Positions 1 through 11,477 of a stretch of DNA of 64,000 bases are shown here, one piece after another. Numbering within the stretch: position 1 is the stretch's first letter; every line of letters starts with the position of its first letter. The notes under the pieces were generated by a model. The model was not told where the DNA came from, searched no databases, and was given only the letters and a program-made list of their open reading frames with translations. This stretch comes from Beta vulgaris subsp. vulgaris. Its lineage: Eukaryota; Streptophyta; Magnoliopsida; Caryophyllales; Amaranthaceae. The stretch is from positions 3,834,692 to 3,898,691 of the forward strand of contig NC_079202.1 in assembly GCF_026745355.1 (NCBI RefSeq), in the 5' to 3' direction. A program made the position numbers and the translations under genes.

Positions 1-1330
1 CCAAAAATTGGATGAAGGTAATTCCAATTTCAGGTGAAATCTTGTTTCGATAGCTTTCCAATGACTGGTCATAAGCTTGATTTGGATCTAAAACGAAAAA
101 GTTATGCGCATTTTAAGTTGAATTTCCGACCAGAGCAGAAAAGTTGGTGCACCCGCACCAGGTAATGAGGTGCGCCCGCATAAAAATGGTGCCCCGCACC
201 ACTTGTTGAGGTGCACCCGCACCACTTGCTGAGGTGCACCTACACCTTTCGACATATTGTTGCACTTTGAGATCACTGTGTTTGGAGCACCCGCACCTGT
301 TTGTGTCATGCGCTCGCACCATTTATGTTCAGTCAAAAATTGTCAAGCCTCGTGCCTAATTATAAACAGTAAGGATGTTTTCGTTTTGATGGATGCTTTA
401 TTCTATAGTTTAGAGAGGATTATTAGGGTTCACTTTAGAGAGAAAAATATTTTGACCTATTCTTAGATTTGAGATCCATAGATTAAAGTTGTTAATTTTC
501 TACACTTTCAAGGTAACTTTCATCAATTTAATTTCAAAGTTTTCAAATTTATTGATCTTTTATATTATCAATCTCTCCTTTTTCATAGTACTAGTTCTCT
601 TTTATTATAGTTTCCTATTTGTTTATTTTCATTAGATTAATTGTCTCTTAATCATGCTTAGCCTTAGATTAGTTATAAATTTCATGATTTTATGCTTAGA
701 ATCCATGATTTGTAGGTAGTGTCCTATCTAGGGTTAGGATGAAAGTATGAATTAGGGTTTACATGTATTATTAATGTGATTGTGATGATCTAAAAATGAT
801 TATTGATCTTGGTGTTTTGAGGCCTTAGGATAGATATTGATCACATTTATGCTTTGGTATTTTGATTTCAAATGTTCTTGATCGAATTTTGAACTCTTTT
901 ATCATCCCCATAAATTAACTTAATTTTTATGCCAAGATATTGGGTAGAATATAAGGGGATTCTTATTAGGGGTTTTTCGAATTTATTGAATCTCGTAATC
1001 AATTGACTAAAGACCATTCGAGAGAGGATTTAGTTGATTGATTAAGCGATTATTCTTGAGTACCATTCGAGAGAGGACTCGAGTATTAGAAGAAAACTAA
1101 ACCTTGAATAATCGTTGCATTTGAATCACATTTACATTAATGATTGTTGTCCATTCGGATTCATACTAGTAACCTTAACTCTATTAGCTCAATGAGAGCA
1201 AGTAAAAGAAAACTCAGCTTTTCCTTAATTCATCAAATAAATACTCCTCAATAAAGCTTCTACCAAACCTTGATATTAGCTCAATGAGAGCAAGTAAAAG
1301 AAAACTCAGCTTTTCAAGTTATCATCTCAT
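1..1330. repeat. LTR-like repetitive DNA with a GCACC-rich block and a 40-bp direct repeat
   Basis: No supported gene. At 144-310 the motif GGTGCACCCGCACC recurs several times in a degenerate array of roughly 23-bp units. The phrase CCATTCGAGAGAGGA occurs twice (about 1013 and 1063). A 40-bp stretch beginning ATTAGCTCAATGAGAGCAAG is repeated at 1183-1222 and 1275-1314. The first 120 bases (AGCTTTCCAA followed by a polar AAAACGA stretch) resemble the solo LTR at 30768, so the window probably opens inside an LTR-type element. That last point is inference. Confidence 0.4.
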
Positions 1331-2946
1331 CCTCTGTTCAATTGTGAATTACTACTCTCATTTTTTTCATCATCACTCATCGTCGGTGGTACTTTTGGGT
1401 TCTCCGACCACCGCCGGTATCGCATACCGCCATCGCATGCTATAGTCGTTTGTTCTTGCTTCCTTCTCTCTCCTCCTTGTGGTTATTAATTGTTCAATCT
1501 GTGATGTTGCAATGTGTTGCTGCTGTTGTCGGTGTTCGACCGAAATTCCGGCACCGTCGCTGCTGCTATACAATTCGTGTCGCTCGTTTGTTGTTTTTCT
1601 CTCTCCTCTGTTTTGGTATGGTGTTGCCGCCACTGTTCCGTGGGTTGTTGCTGGGTTGTACGGTCTTGTCAAGGGTTGTGCCGCCGTAATTGCTGGTGGT
1701 GTTGTCCAAATCAATTGGTTTTCTCCTTGAATCGTTATATTAGTGTGGTAAGCTATTGTTTCACTTCTTCCTTTTCAGTATATATGTTCTTTGATTCATA
1801 AAAACCCCAAAATTGAAATGATGTATTGAGTTGATGAAACTACCTTAGAATCAGATGGCAACTTTGATAAATGACCTTGTAAATCAGTTTTGTTATGGTT
1901 ACATTTTCAAACTAAAGTCTCTAGTAGTAAGTTAATTAGATGTGGTCTCAATTATAATTCGATTGGTATAAATTTTGGGCTAAGTCTTACTTTCATTTGA
2001 TTAATTTGAACTTATTTTTATGCTTTCAATTGTTAAATGATTTCTACTTATATAGCTAAACTTGTCATGGATTTACAAAAAAGGAAACTCAGCTTTGACA
2101 TCATAATTTAGATCTTTGTTAAGTTAGCTTATTAAAATCAGTTTTTAGTATATGAAGAAAGGGGGATCAATAAGATTATAGATTCTTTCATTGAGAAGTT
2201 TTAGTATTGAGGATGGGAATTGGAACTAAGCTTAAGAGATTTAAGTCAATTAGTACTCTTTGAAGGATGGTAATTAAATAAGATTAGTCTGAGGATTATT
2301 GTTGATTATGCTATTTTTGTTTGAGGTGATTATTGTGGAGTTCAAACTGGATTGGAGATGGAATTATGATGCGGAGAGGTTTCGTGTTATTATTCTTAAA
2401 TTTATCTTGAAGTGATTATCGTATCGAGGTAACTTTTATGTTCAGCAAAATTCATTTAAATGCCCGTGTGTGTTTGTGGTCTTTTGATATCGTATTATCA
2501 ATTATAGTCATGGCCATGGTTATAGATGCATTTACATGCGTGAGTTATGGAACTATATTGATTAATATAAAGTATGTTTGATTTAGTTATTGGAATTGTT
2601 CGGAAACTATAAAGTATTCTAGAAATGTGATTTGAGTGTGATAATGAGAAAATGTTTTCAAAATGGTTTTAGTTGGCTTAGTTTATGAACTGAGATGAAT
2701 AGTGGGCAAGGTACAGGTGGAGTAAAATCATTCGTATATGAGTTAAGACCAGATAAGGTCGAGTATTATGTTAAGTTCTGTTATAAGCCTGTACTTGCCA
2801 GCGATTTGTGTTAAGTAATTGAGTTATGCCAGCGATATATTTAAAAGATGAATTATTTTCGAACAATTACCAAGTTGTTTCTGATATGGAAAATGTTTAC
2901 GAACCATTATCGAATGGATACCAAGTTGACCGTTCCTCCAAATGCA
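1331..2946. other. No gene seen; moderately GC block followed by AT-rich sequence
   Basis: The stretch 1375-1730 is richer in C and G than its surroundings and opens overlapping short frames on both strands. None has a recognisable domain, and the overlap of three frames speaks against coding. From 1740 to 2946 the sequence is AT-rich with no long frame and no clear repeat boundary. It may be degraded retrotransposon sequence between the LTR-like DNA upstream and the LINE remnant downstream. Confidence 0.35.
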
Positions 2947-3192
2947 TTAGATAAAATGAAAAAATCTAAAGAGGTGATTGACGTCTTCATTATCTTGATG
3001 GAAAAAGGGGCATAGATAATTTGAAACAATGCCTTTTGTAGCAAGATTTATTTTAAGAGGAAAGGCAATTTTTCCCCAATTTACAAAGAACGAGCTTGCA
3101 TTTTGGTTGGATAAGCAAGTGCCAAATTTTCTTGAAAAAGGAATAATTAGAAGGGACGAAGATCGAATGTTTCTTGAGAAGCAAGTAGGCAT
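2947..3192 (-). pseudogene. LINE reverse-transcriptase zinc-binding (zf-RVT) remnant
   Basis: The minus-strand frame of 81 codons ends with a run reading WGKIAFPLKINLATKGIV, then LCPFFHQDNEDVNHLF. This is the layout of the zf-RVT domain at the C-terminus of plant non-LTR retrotransposon polymerases, whose usual form is WK..LPLK..LA.RGI....CP.C....E...HLF..C. The second cysteine of the CPxC pair is a phenylalanine and the final cysteine is missing, so the zinc site is destroyed. No polymerase core or endonuclease frame flanks it. It is a short dead fragment. Confidence 0.5.
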
Positions 3193-3328
3193 AACCTGAT
3201 TTAATAGAATAATTCCCTGAAGCTTAATAATTCCAAGCTAAAAAGTCATCTTAACTAGAGGTAGGTAACTCCATCCAAAGAATGGCTTAAGCATCATCAA
3301 ACATTAATACATAGATGTTCTACTAGAC

Positions 3329-3643
3329 TTACCGACTTTTCTTAAATAAAGATTGATATACCATATTTTCAAAATAAAAATAACACAACACCTTAACTAG
3401 TTTACTCGCTGTTTTGCCCGAATTTAAGCCAAATATTTTCTGCGATATCCAATTTGAGCTATCTATGCGTAGCTTGATCACGAACGCGATCCCTATATTC
3501 ACGTATGTGCAAATTTCCGATGCGATTATCACTATTGTGATATATAAAAGATTCATCGGTGTTTTGTCGCCGGCTTGAGGATGGGAGAAAATCTTGGTCA
3601 TAATCCTGAGGATCTTAACGAAGAGAGTACTAATCTCGTTCAT
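3329..3643 (-). other. 3' tail region of the Harbinger element, no domain recognised
   Basis: A 104-codon minus-strand frame overlaps the end of the transposase frame and runs toward the likely 3' end of the PIF/Harbinger element. I recognise no domain in it. It is most simply the untranslated or degraded tail of the transposase gene. I could not find a matching terminal inverted repeat between 3190 and 3340, so this end of the element is not defined. Confidence 0.3.
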
Positions 3644-4962
3644 CTTCAGTTATCATGTTACGTATTATGCAAGTAAACATTATTTTTCCTAACATATATT
3701 TATCACGAGCTAGTGTCGGTTGACGAATTATTGCAAAAAGAGCTTGTAATACTCCAAATGCACGTTCCACATCCTTTCGTTTGCTCTCTTGCTTTTGGGC
3801 AAAAATGCTTTCCTTCTCATTCAATGGAAGAGATATTGTGGGAATAAATGTGGCCCGTTGAGGATATATACCATCAGTTAGGTAATAACCCATGTCGTAC
3901 TGGTGGCCGTTGATAACAAAGTTTATTGGAGGTGCATGACCTTCAAATACATCATTAAATATTGGAGAACTTTCAAGAACATTTATATCATTGCACCTAC
4001 ATGGTGTTCCAAAGAAAGCATGCCATATCCTTAAATTACATGATGCAATAGCTTCGAGAATTAAAGTCGGTTTACCAGCTCTTCCCAAATAGAGTCCTTT
4101 AAATTGTAGTGGACAATTTTCCATCGCCAATGCATGCAATCAATAGAACCCATCATTCCCGGAAATTAAATCCTCTTTCCTCACCTGCATATAACAATCT
4201 TGTAAAATTTGTTTCACTAGGTTCTTAAGTATTCGTCACCGAACTCGGCAACCACACCCTCAACAAATGTTGTAGTGAATCTCTAGTAAGAGAGCCACTT
4301 ATTTTAAGATAATCGTCCACTGAATCTGCTAATGTGGCATATGCTAATAACCTTATAGCTGCAGTGCACTTTAGCAATGCTGATGCACCAAGTCTCCCTG
4401 TTGCATCTGACCTTTGTTGGAAGAACTTATTCGTATTAGTCAGCGCTTCTACTATACGAAGGAAAACATGTTTTTGCATGCAAAATCGGCGGCGAAATAA
4501 TTGTGGGGGGTAGAGGGCAGTGTCGACAAAGTAGTCGTTCCATAAGCGAGTGTGTGCATCCACACGATTTCGATAAACTTGTTGCCTAGGTGCCCTAGGA
4601 ACTTGAGTTACCGTTGCATATACTTCAGCTGGATTAGCCAAAATAAAGAGCTCCATCGTTTGGTCCATCATAAGATTTGCACGTCTACGTCTTTCAAAAC
4701 GCCGCCTGTAGTCATTGTTTTGTTCTTCTGCGACTATATAATCTGGTGGAATTAAATTGACATAATCGGAACTAGAAGAATTTGAAGATGAAATGAACCT
4801 ATTATAACTTGATTTAGATGACATTATAGAGAATTTATTTGATGCTACAAGAAGAGATATTGTGTGGAAAGCTGAGTGTATTGAAGTACAAAGCATTGTG
4901 AAGGAAATATATAGAAAAGGTGAGGAGCAATAATACACTGAATATAGCAATTGAATTGTCAC
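3630..4962 (-). pseudogene. PIF/Harbinger transposase (DDE_Tnp_4 / plant transposon protein), frameshifted
   Basis: Two minus-strand frames together cover a plant Harbinger transposase. The upstream one (4962-4225) carries the N-terminal region, an arginine-rich stretch (RRRFERRRRAN) and a helical block. The downstream one (4139-3630) carries the nuclease core. The DDE residues can be read: D in SIDCMHW (only in another frame, about 4140-4120), D in CNDINVLESSP, and E in RKDVERAFGVLQ, followed by the typical closing IIRNMITEDERD. The join near 4120-4224 has lost its frame: SIDCMHWRWK must shift to reach ENCPLQFKG, and a stop lies in the linker. The family cuts and pastes with 3-bp TWA target duplications; this copy cannot make an intact enzyme. 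The Myb-like partner frame lies upstream in the same orientation. Confidence 0.85.
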
Positions 4963-5250
4963 TTCATTTCAGAGCAATAATAAACTGAATATAGCAATTT
5001 AATTGTCACTTCATTTCAGAGCAATAATGCTTTGAAAATAGCATTTGAATAGTAACTTCATTTCACAGCAATAATGCACTGAAGAAAACAAGTAAAAGAT
5101 CATTTCACCATAATATTTATCAGAGCAATAATGCACTGAAGAAAGCAATTGAATGTTCATTTCACCACAGTATTTATCACAACAATAATTCACTGAAGAA
5201 AGCAAGTGAATGGTTATTTCACCACATTATTTATCACAACAATAATCCAC
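4923..5250. repeat. Minisatellite of 47-bp then 57-bp units inside the Harbinger element
   Basis: The unit begins (G/C)A(G/A)CAATAAT and contains ACTGAA, AGCAA and a CACTTCATTTCA-type end. Units start near 4923, 4971, 5018, 5065, 5122, 5179 and 5236. The first three are about 47 bp; the later ones are about 57 bp because they carry an added (A/C)TATTTATCA tail. This gives a little over six copies immediately upstream of the transposase N-terminus on the minus strand, where the transposase promoter or 5' UTR should be. Confidence 0.75.
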
Positions 5251-5702
5251 TATTTCACTAAACAATAATAATTTCAGAATTATAAGACATTTAAAAGAAT
5301 TCTTATTTGAAATTAACTTTTACTAATACGTTAACAGAGTTTACATATAATAGAACAACAATTAAAAATACCACTACTAAATTCATAATTAAACAACTGA
5401 ATAACACATACACCTATGAATTAAAAATTACATTAATAAATGAGATCACATCTCATGAAAATAAAACCTTCACTAAATGACTCTCTAAATTTTTCTTTTC
5501 TTCAGTTAAGTAGTCCTTTAATGCAAGCACTTTGAATAATTCAAATTGATCTTCCTTTGTTTCATAGAAACTTTCCTATTTTCCAACAACACCCTCTCAT
5601 TTTGAACTTTCCTTTCTTACTTCAACCTCTCAATTTGTGACTTTCATACTTCAACCTAGTTAGTTCTAGTTCAGTTTCTAAATTTTTCGATAAATTTATT
5701 TT
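5251..5702. other. AT-rich linker between the two Harbinger frames
   Basis: Between the minisatellite and the Myb-like frame the sequence is AT-rich without a supported gene. The two Harbinger genes normally flank such a spacer, so this is best read as internal non-coding DNA of the element. Confidence 0.35.
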
Positions 5703-6540
5703 CTAAATATTATCCACCCATTGTTGGGATGCTTCTGATGGCATGTTCACAACTTTTTCCTTCCCCTTATTTTTGGTGGACCCATCGCTTGGAGTTTGGA
5801 CAGAACACCCTATATCACCACCGCTTGATGTATTTGGGTCAGTTGAAGCAGAGTAGTTTCCAGTTTCATTAATCCTCCACCTCTTTGAACCACTTTTGAG
5901 TTGTTGCCTTGTTCTTGCACTTCTTAAAAATATCCCCATCAAGCTTTATTCCATACATCACAACCTTTAAGAATTTCCCAACAATGCCGGTCATTAAAAT
6001 TCCTATGGTGAGACTTGTTGTCACTCTTGTAAATAGCATACACTATCTTCATAACATCATCATCACATTCACCACTTTTTCTCCTTGACTCTGCTTGAGC
6101 AAATGCACCAATAAATTTCGATACACTAGCATTTATTCGTTTCCAACGACTTCTTAGAAGATCTAATAATTCTTTTTCTTTTAATAGATCAGTTTCTCTC
6201 ATCCTTTAAGCTCCCCTTCCCACATTTTGTTTTTGTATACTCTAACCTGTTCATACATATTTGTAATTTTACCCCAAAAGGTCTCTCTATTTTATTTAGT
6301 ATTTTGAAACTTGTCAGGACTCACCTGAAGCCAAGATTTCACTAGGACTTCCTCTTCAGCTACAGACCAATATTTTCTTAGTCCTTTTTTGACTTGCGAC
6401 TCTTTACCTTTAGCATAATTTCCTTCTTCATCAGTGTTGTCACCTTCAACAAATACGGGTATGATATGAAGTATTGAATTTCGAAAGTGAACCTCCACCT
6501 TGTGTTTGAAAATATTAGGACGTAGGAAAAATTGTTTCAT
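5703..6540 (-). pseudogene. PIF/Harbinger ORF1, Myb/SANT-like accessory protein, broken
   Basis: Three minus-strand frames (6540-6292, 6202-5939, 5942-5703) align in order with the Myb-like ORF1 protein of plant Harbinger elements. The first ends in a SANT-type start (KYWSVAEEEVLVKSWLQVS). The linker at 6291-6203 still reads ETFWGKI in frame pieces. The second continues with LRSRWKRINASVSKFIGAFAQ, RRKSGECDDDVM and the NDRHCWEILKGCDVWN tail. The third is a low-complexity Ser/Thr/Lys region (GSTKNKGKEKV). In the family this protein binds the transposon ends and helps the transposase act. A stop after SPDKFQNTK and a shift near 5940 make this copy non-functional. No intron signals explain the breaks convincingly. 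Confidence 0.75.
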
Positions 6541-6780
6541 CTACAGAAATATGATTTGGGATAACATAGTTTTATTGTGAATAAGGAGAAAATTGAGAGA
6601 AAGAACTAGGATTAGAGAAACTTATATTTTGTGACGGATGTAGTTGGGAATACTGAGTGGCATAACTTATATTTTGCATTCCATAATTTGGATATTGTGG
6701 AAAGTTTTGTGAAATGGGTTCAACATAATTATTGAGATCTATTTGAGAATTGCAAAAGATTGCAAATTTGGATTAATTTG

Positions 6781-8150
6781 GGGTTGTGGAGTGTTTTTGG
6801 ATCCATATCTTAAATAAGTGTTTAATGAAAAAGAGGCGTATGAAAAATGTATGGAAATACCTCAATATTGGGCTCTATTTATAGAGACGAGAAAAATAGA
6901 GGTGTCGGTAATGTTGTTTTTTATTGAATTTTTTATTAATTAATATGACCATTATTTAAAAAGGGTAAAAAAAAGCATGAACAATTTCTTCACAATCTCA
7001 ACCGTTCAGCACAATCAATTACCAACCGTTAGATCCAAAGACACAATTCCCATGAACCAATAATGCTTTGCCACTTGTCACACCCAAGTGATACTTTTCA
7101 GATTTTTTTTAAAAAACGATTCATCACTATAAACTGGACAAAAACATTTCTCCTCCCTTTTTTTTTTCTCTCTCTTTATTGTTTATTATTTTTCTAGCCT
7201 CCCCTCTCTCCTCATGGACTGTCAATGGACTAAGAGTATGTTCAATGGTTAGACCCTTTAAGGGGTTTATCAAATACTATATTAATTTTTCTCTCCTCCA
7301 CATCACTCATACCTAATCTATTCAAGAACCTCTATTTTCTTACTCTCAATGGTTAGACCAACTTTTGGGTTACCAAATTCTCTCTCCTACTATTTACCAT
7401 ACCCCACTATATTTTTTCTCTCTTTATTAATTTGATTCATCTCAATTCTTCACCATATTTATCATTTTGGAGTAATTGAGATACACTAATGATAAACTGT
7501 TAATAATATTTATATTATTTAATTTGTATCCTACCTATTTATTTATGTTACTTGAAATTATTTTAAAACCTTCTTCAAATTATATGAATGAAAAATTAAG
7601 TACAAGAGGATCTTTTTTGGGGATGTGGAGTGTTTTTGGATTATTTTGGGGTTGTAGAGTGTTTTTGGATTTTTGTTGGTTTTTTTTCCTCTCATTTTTT
7701 TGGATTCGTATTTTAAATAAGTGTTTAATGAAAAAGAGGTGTATGAAAAATGTATGAGAATACCTTAATATTGAGCTCTATTTATAGAGAAGAAAAAAAT
7801 AGAGTTTTTGGTATAAAAAAAATTAATTATTTAATTTTTAATTATTAAATATGACCATTATTTTAAATAGGGTAAAAAAAGCATGAATAATTTATTCACA
7901 ATCTCAACCGTTCACCACATTCAATTACCAACCATTAGATCCAAAGACACAATTCCCATGAACCAATAATACTTGCCACTTGTCACACCCAAGTGATACT
8001 TCTCAACTTTTTTTTTTGTAAATGGTCCATCTCCATAAACTGGGCAAACCTCTCCCTCCTTCCTTTTTTTCTCTCTATTCCTTGTTTATTATTTTTTTAG
8101 CTTTCTCTCTTCTCATGAACTGTCAGTGGACTAACCACTGGTAATACTCT
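6781..8150. repeat. Direct duplication of the Harbinger 5' terminal region
   Basis: The block starting GGAGTGTTTTTGGAT at about 6790 and running to about 7240 recurs at about 7625-8150. Both copies contain GTGTTTAATGAAAAAGAGG, CTCTATTTATAGAG, ATATGACCATTATTT and CCAATAAT followed by CACTTGTCACACCCAAGTGA. Both end in a (G/A)AACTGTCA-type sequence before ACTAA. Between them (7240-7620) lies TGTTCAATGGTTAGACC and a related ACTCTCAATGGTTAGACC. The CTATTTATAG box could be the TATA element of the minus-strand Myb-like frame. The second copy is probably the surviving end of another element of the same family. Confidence 0.65.
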
Positions 8151-9015
8151 AACAGCTGCTAACGCTCTAAGTATGGAGGAAAAGAATGACCACATTGAAC
8201 CTTAAGCATTGAATGATAGTTTGCTAAACAAGTCATAGATCTTGATTTCGATCCGCTTTGAAAATCTCACACCTCACTTTTTGATAAAGAATAGCTATAT
8301 ATGTTTTTTGTAAAATAAGTGTAATAAATAGTTTCAATTTTTTTTAAAAAAAGCTCATATACATTATCATGGATCGACTAGATTTAAGATGTGCAAATGA
8401 GACAAAACATTGATATATAATAGCTCTAAACTTCCTTTTTTTTTTTTTTTTTTTTGAATAGCTTGTTTAGCTCTAAACTTCCTAAATATATCCCATTTGT
8501 TCTCTTTTATTTTTTCTATTTAAAATCTTTTAAACAAAGAGGGGAAAAAGTCAAAATACCAAGAATAAAAGAGAACATAGAGAGTATTAGGTTGTGATTT
8601 GTGAATTAGAAAGTAGACATATTAATTTAATTATTTAAATATAATCGATTATTTAAATATAATCGATTATTATATGTGATCTATTTGTATTCCTAAAAAC
8701 TATTCTTCTAGATGCACAAGTTAAATTAAATAAATGAAGAAAAATAATACTTACAGTGTTACATGATTATTTTTATAATGATTTGCATTAAAAGTATATA
8801 AGGCATGTGTTGGACTTTATATTAACAAATGTCAGAGTTGTTTTTATGACATGTAAATTAGTATATTACAATGATTGAAATCTGACTTATGTAATTATAA
8901 TTAATATGTGTAAAATAATATAGGGAGTACTGAACAAAAAATATTACGGTATGATCTTGCAGAAATTTTTTAGAAATTTCAATTTTAAACATTGTTATTT
9001 TCTGTTTTGCTGATC
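8151..9015. other. AT-rich intergenic DNA, no gene
   Basis: No frame with a recognisable product. A 21-bp unit containing ATTATTTAAATATAATCG is duplicated in tandem at about 8629-8672. A long T run lies at about 8437-8454. The stretch 8487-8590 has inverted ends (TTGTTCTCTTTTATT and AATAAAAGAGAACA) and may be a degraded small MITE. Confidence 0.35.
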
Positions 9016-9020
9016 TTTAT

Positions 9021-9646
9021 TGTTAGGAACTGACAATCACAATGGCAAATGAACACTGATTTCAAGGTTGTGTCTTGGTAGGAGACCACTGACTTGAAAG
9101 CTATTACCGCCCGACAACGATGGTAATCGATCTGGCCTGAAAGCTCCCCAAGGTTAACACAGCAGCCTAAAACTGCCACCACTAGCTATATAGACTTGGA
9201 GAATAGCAGGAATCCAGGAAGAGAGAGAAGAGAAGGAAGACAAGAGAATGTTTTGTGTGTATTGAACTAATCAGGAAGCACTGGTTTTATAGGAGAAAAG
9301 CAAGCCAAAAAACGGAAGGCAATAAATAGGGAGGATATTATGGGATTGTCATTAATCATGTAACGGTCAAAACGTTACAAATCTTCATCAGTCACACGCG
9401 CGCTCGGCCCGAGTCCAAAAAGTTAGTTAAGTCAAGTTTATTCCCCAAAGCCCATGGCCCTGGCCCGGTCCGGGCGGGTCGCGCGCGCGTGTGTGATAGC
9501 AGGCCCAAACCAAACATGACATCCAACCACAAAAGCATCTCAAGTACCAACTCAATAATATAATAACAAGGAAGTATTCCCTCCCACAAGCAATGTGGGA
9601 CATTTCAATAAAAGAAGCTAAGGCTTTTCAAGCCTTGATTCCAATA
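9021..9646 (-). repeat. 3' LTR of the Copia element
   Basis: The segment from TAACACAGCAGCCTAAAACT near 9156 to CAAGCCTTGATTCCAATA matches 17055-17516 nearly base for base. It contains the GC-rich ACACGCGCGCTCGGCCC block and the AAGTTAGTTAAGT stretch in both copies. The outer element-start dinucleotide is mutated here: CCAATA instead of CCAACA. Confidence 0.85.
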
Positions 9647-10183
9647 ATCCCCCACAAAGGCTTTAAAAAGCAAAAGAAATTTCTGGGTAAGGAAAGGAAA
9701 GTACTTAAGCATCAATATCTTTCGATTTGAATTGATACATAGTGAAATGAGGCAACAACTTACTATCTAGTGAGTGAATTTCTCTTGAACTCACTAGAGT
9801 TCCATTGAGACCCCCACAACACATACCAACCTTAAGATCGTGCAGTCTCCGCGATATGTCACAAGCGCTTTATAGCCATGCGCATTCCTTGGGTCTAATA
9901 AGTGCTCTAGAAAGACAACCCAGTCTTTCATAGAAGGCAGCTTAACCTCCACACTTACGTAGGTAGTCCATCAAGTGTTTCAATAACACCACCACGAAGG
10001 GATATGGAACTATTAAGAGCAAAAGCTCAACCTCTCAATGTAAATCCATCAAGTACGTCTCAGTAGCACCACCAAAAGGCTATGGATTAAAAGCATTACC
10101 ACGTGTCATAGGGATGAGAGATGTAGTGCAAGTAAAGATTTTATAGCTTCGTTTGACCCCAAACGGGTATCCACCTCAAAATC

Positions 10184-11477
10184 TCAACCAATGGGCTTTA
10201 ACCCCATCCCCCTCGACGACTCTAGGACGACTCTCCTAGATAACCCCTTAGTAAAGGGGTCTGTAAGATTTCTTTCTGACCTTACATAGTCCAAAGAAAT
10301 CACCCCATTTTTCAGGAGTTGTTTGACGACTCCATGTCTGATCCGTATGTGTCTCTTCTTACCATTGTAGACACTGTTCTTAGCAACACCAATGGCTGCA
10401 TGAGAATCACAATGAAGAGAGACATGTGCACCTTGTCCTCCCCATAAGGGAACATCAGACAACAGATTTCTCAACCATTCAGCTTCTTGTCCTGTCAACT
10501 CGAGGGTAATGAACTCATACTCCATGGTGGAACGTGCTATACAAGTTTGCTTCGAAGACTTCCAGGATATAGCACCACCACCAAGGGTAAACACATAGCC
10601 ACTAGTTGAAATAATCTCATCATTACCAGATACCCAATTTGCATCACAAAATCCTTCAAGAACAGCAAGAAATTTAGAGTAATGCAGACGAAAATCAACA
10701 TTTCCTTTTAGGTATCTGAGAAGACGATGAAGAGCATTCCAGTGTTCATTATTAGGGTTATGGGTATATCTACTAAGTCTACTCACTGCACAAGCTATGT
10801 CAGGTCGAGTACAGTTCATGAGGTACATCAAACTACCTATGATTTTTGCATATTTACTTTGAGAGACACTTTTACCTAAATTCTTCATCAAATGAATACT
10901 AGAATCATAGGGAGAATTCACTGGAACAACATCAAAGTAATTAAACTTTTTGAGCACCTTTTCCACATAATGAGACTGACTAAGGGAAACGCGACCGGAG
11001 ATTTTCTTAAGTCTTACTCCTAAACTCACATCAGCTTCTCCCAAATCTTTCATCTCAAATTTTGAAGACAATAAAAGTTTAGTATCATTAACCACCTTTA
11101 AGTTGTTACCAAAAATCAGCATGTCATCCACATAAAAGACATATAATAACACAATCTGATCCTATCAATTTGGAATACACATAGGAATCAGAGTTGTTGA
11201 CAATGAAGCCATTTGACACAATAGTACTATCAAATTTTTCATAACATTGTTTTGATGCTTGTTTGAGACCATATAAGGACTTCCTAAACTTACACACTTT
11301 ATCTTCTTGACCTTGCACCACGAAACCCTTAGGTTGAGACATGTAAATCTCCTCCTCTAAGTCACCATTCAAGAAAGCAGTCTTAACATCCATCTGATGT
11401 ATAACTAAGTCATGAATAGCAGCAAGAGCTAGTAGGGTCCTAATGGTGGCTATCTTAGTCACACGAGAATAAGTCAC
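10184..11477 (-). pseudogene. Copia reverse transcriptase (C-terminal part) and RNase H
   Basis: Two overlapping minus-strand frames. 11477-11124 reads HQMDVKTAFLNGDLEEEIYM, QPKGF and KSLYGLKQASKQCYEKFD, the standard Copia RT palm. 11152-10184 reads [12 protein letters not shown] (the YVDD active site), [27 protein letters not shown] and [19 protein letters not shown]. It then enters RNase H with [66 protein letters not shown] and TDPFTKGLS. The usual STxEAE active-site stretch is STMEYE. The two frames overlap at 11124-11152, showing a single frameshift just before YVDD. The N-terminal part of the RT lies beyond the CACTA insertion. Confidence 0.9.

Noticed and set aside
1373..1801. Cluster of four overlapping frames suggesting a small gene
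   Set aside because: Frames overlap on both strands, contain no recognisable motif and lack splice-linked partners.
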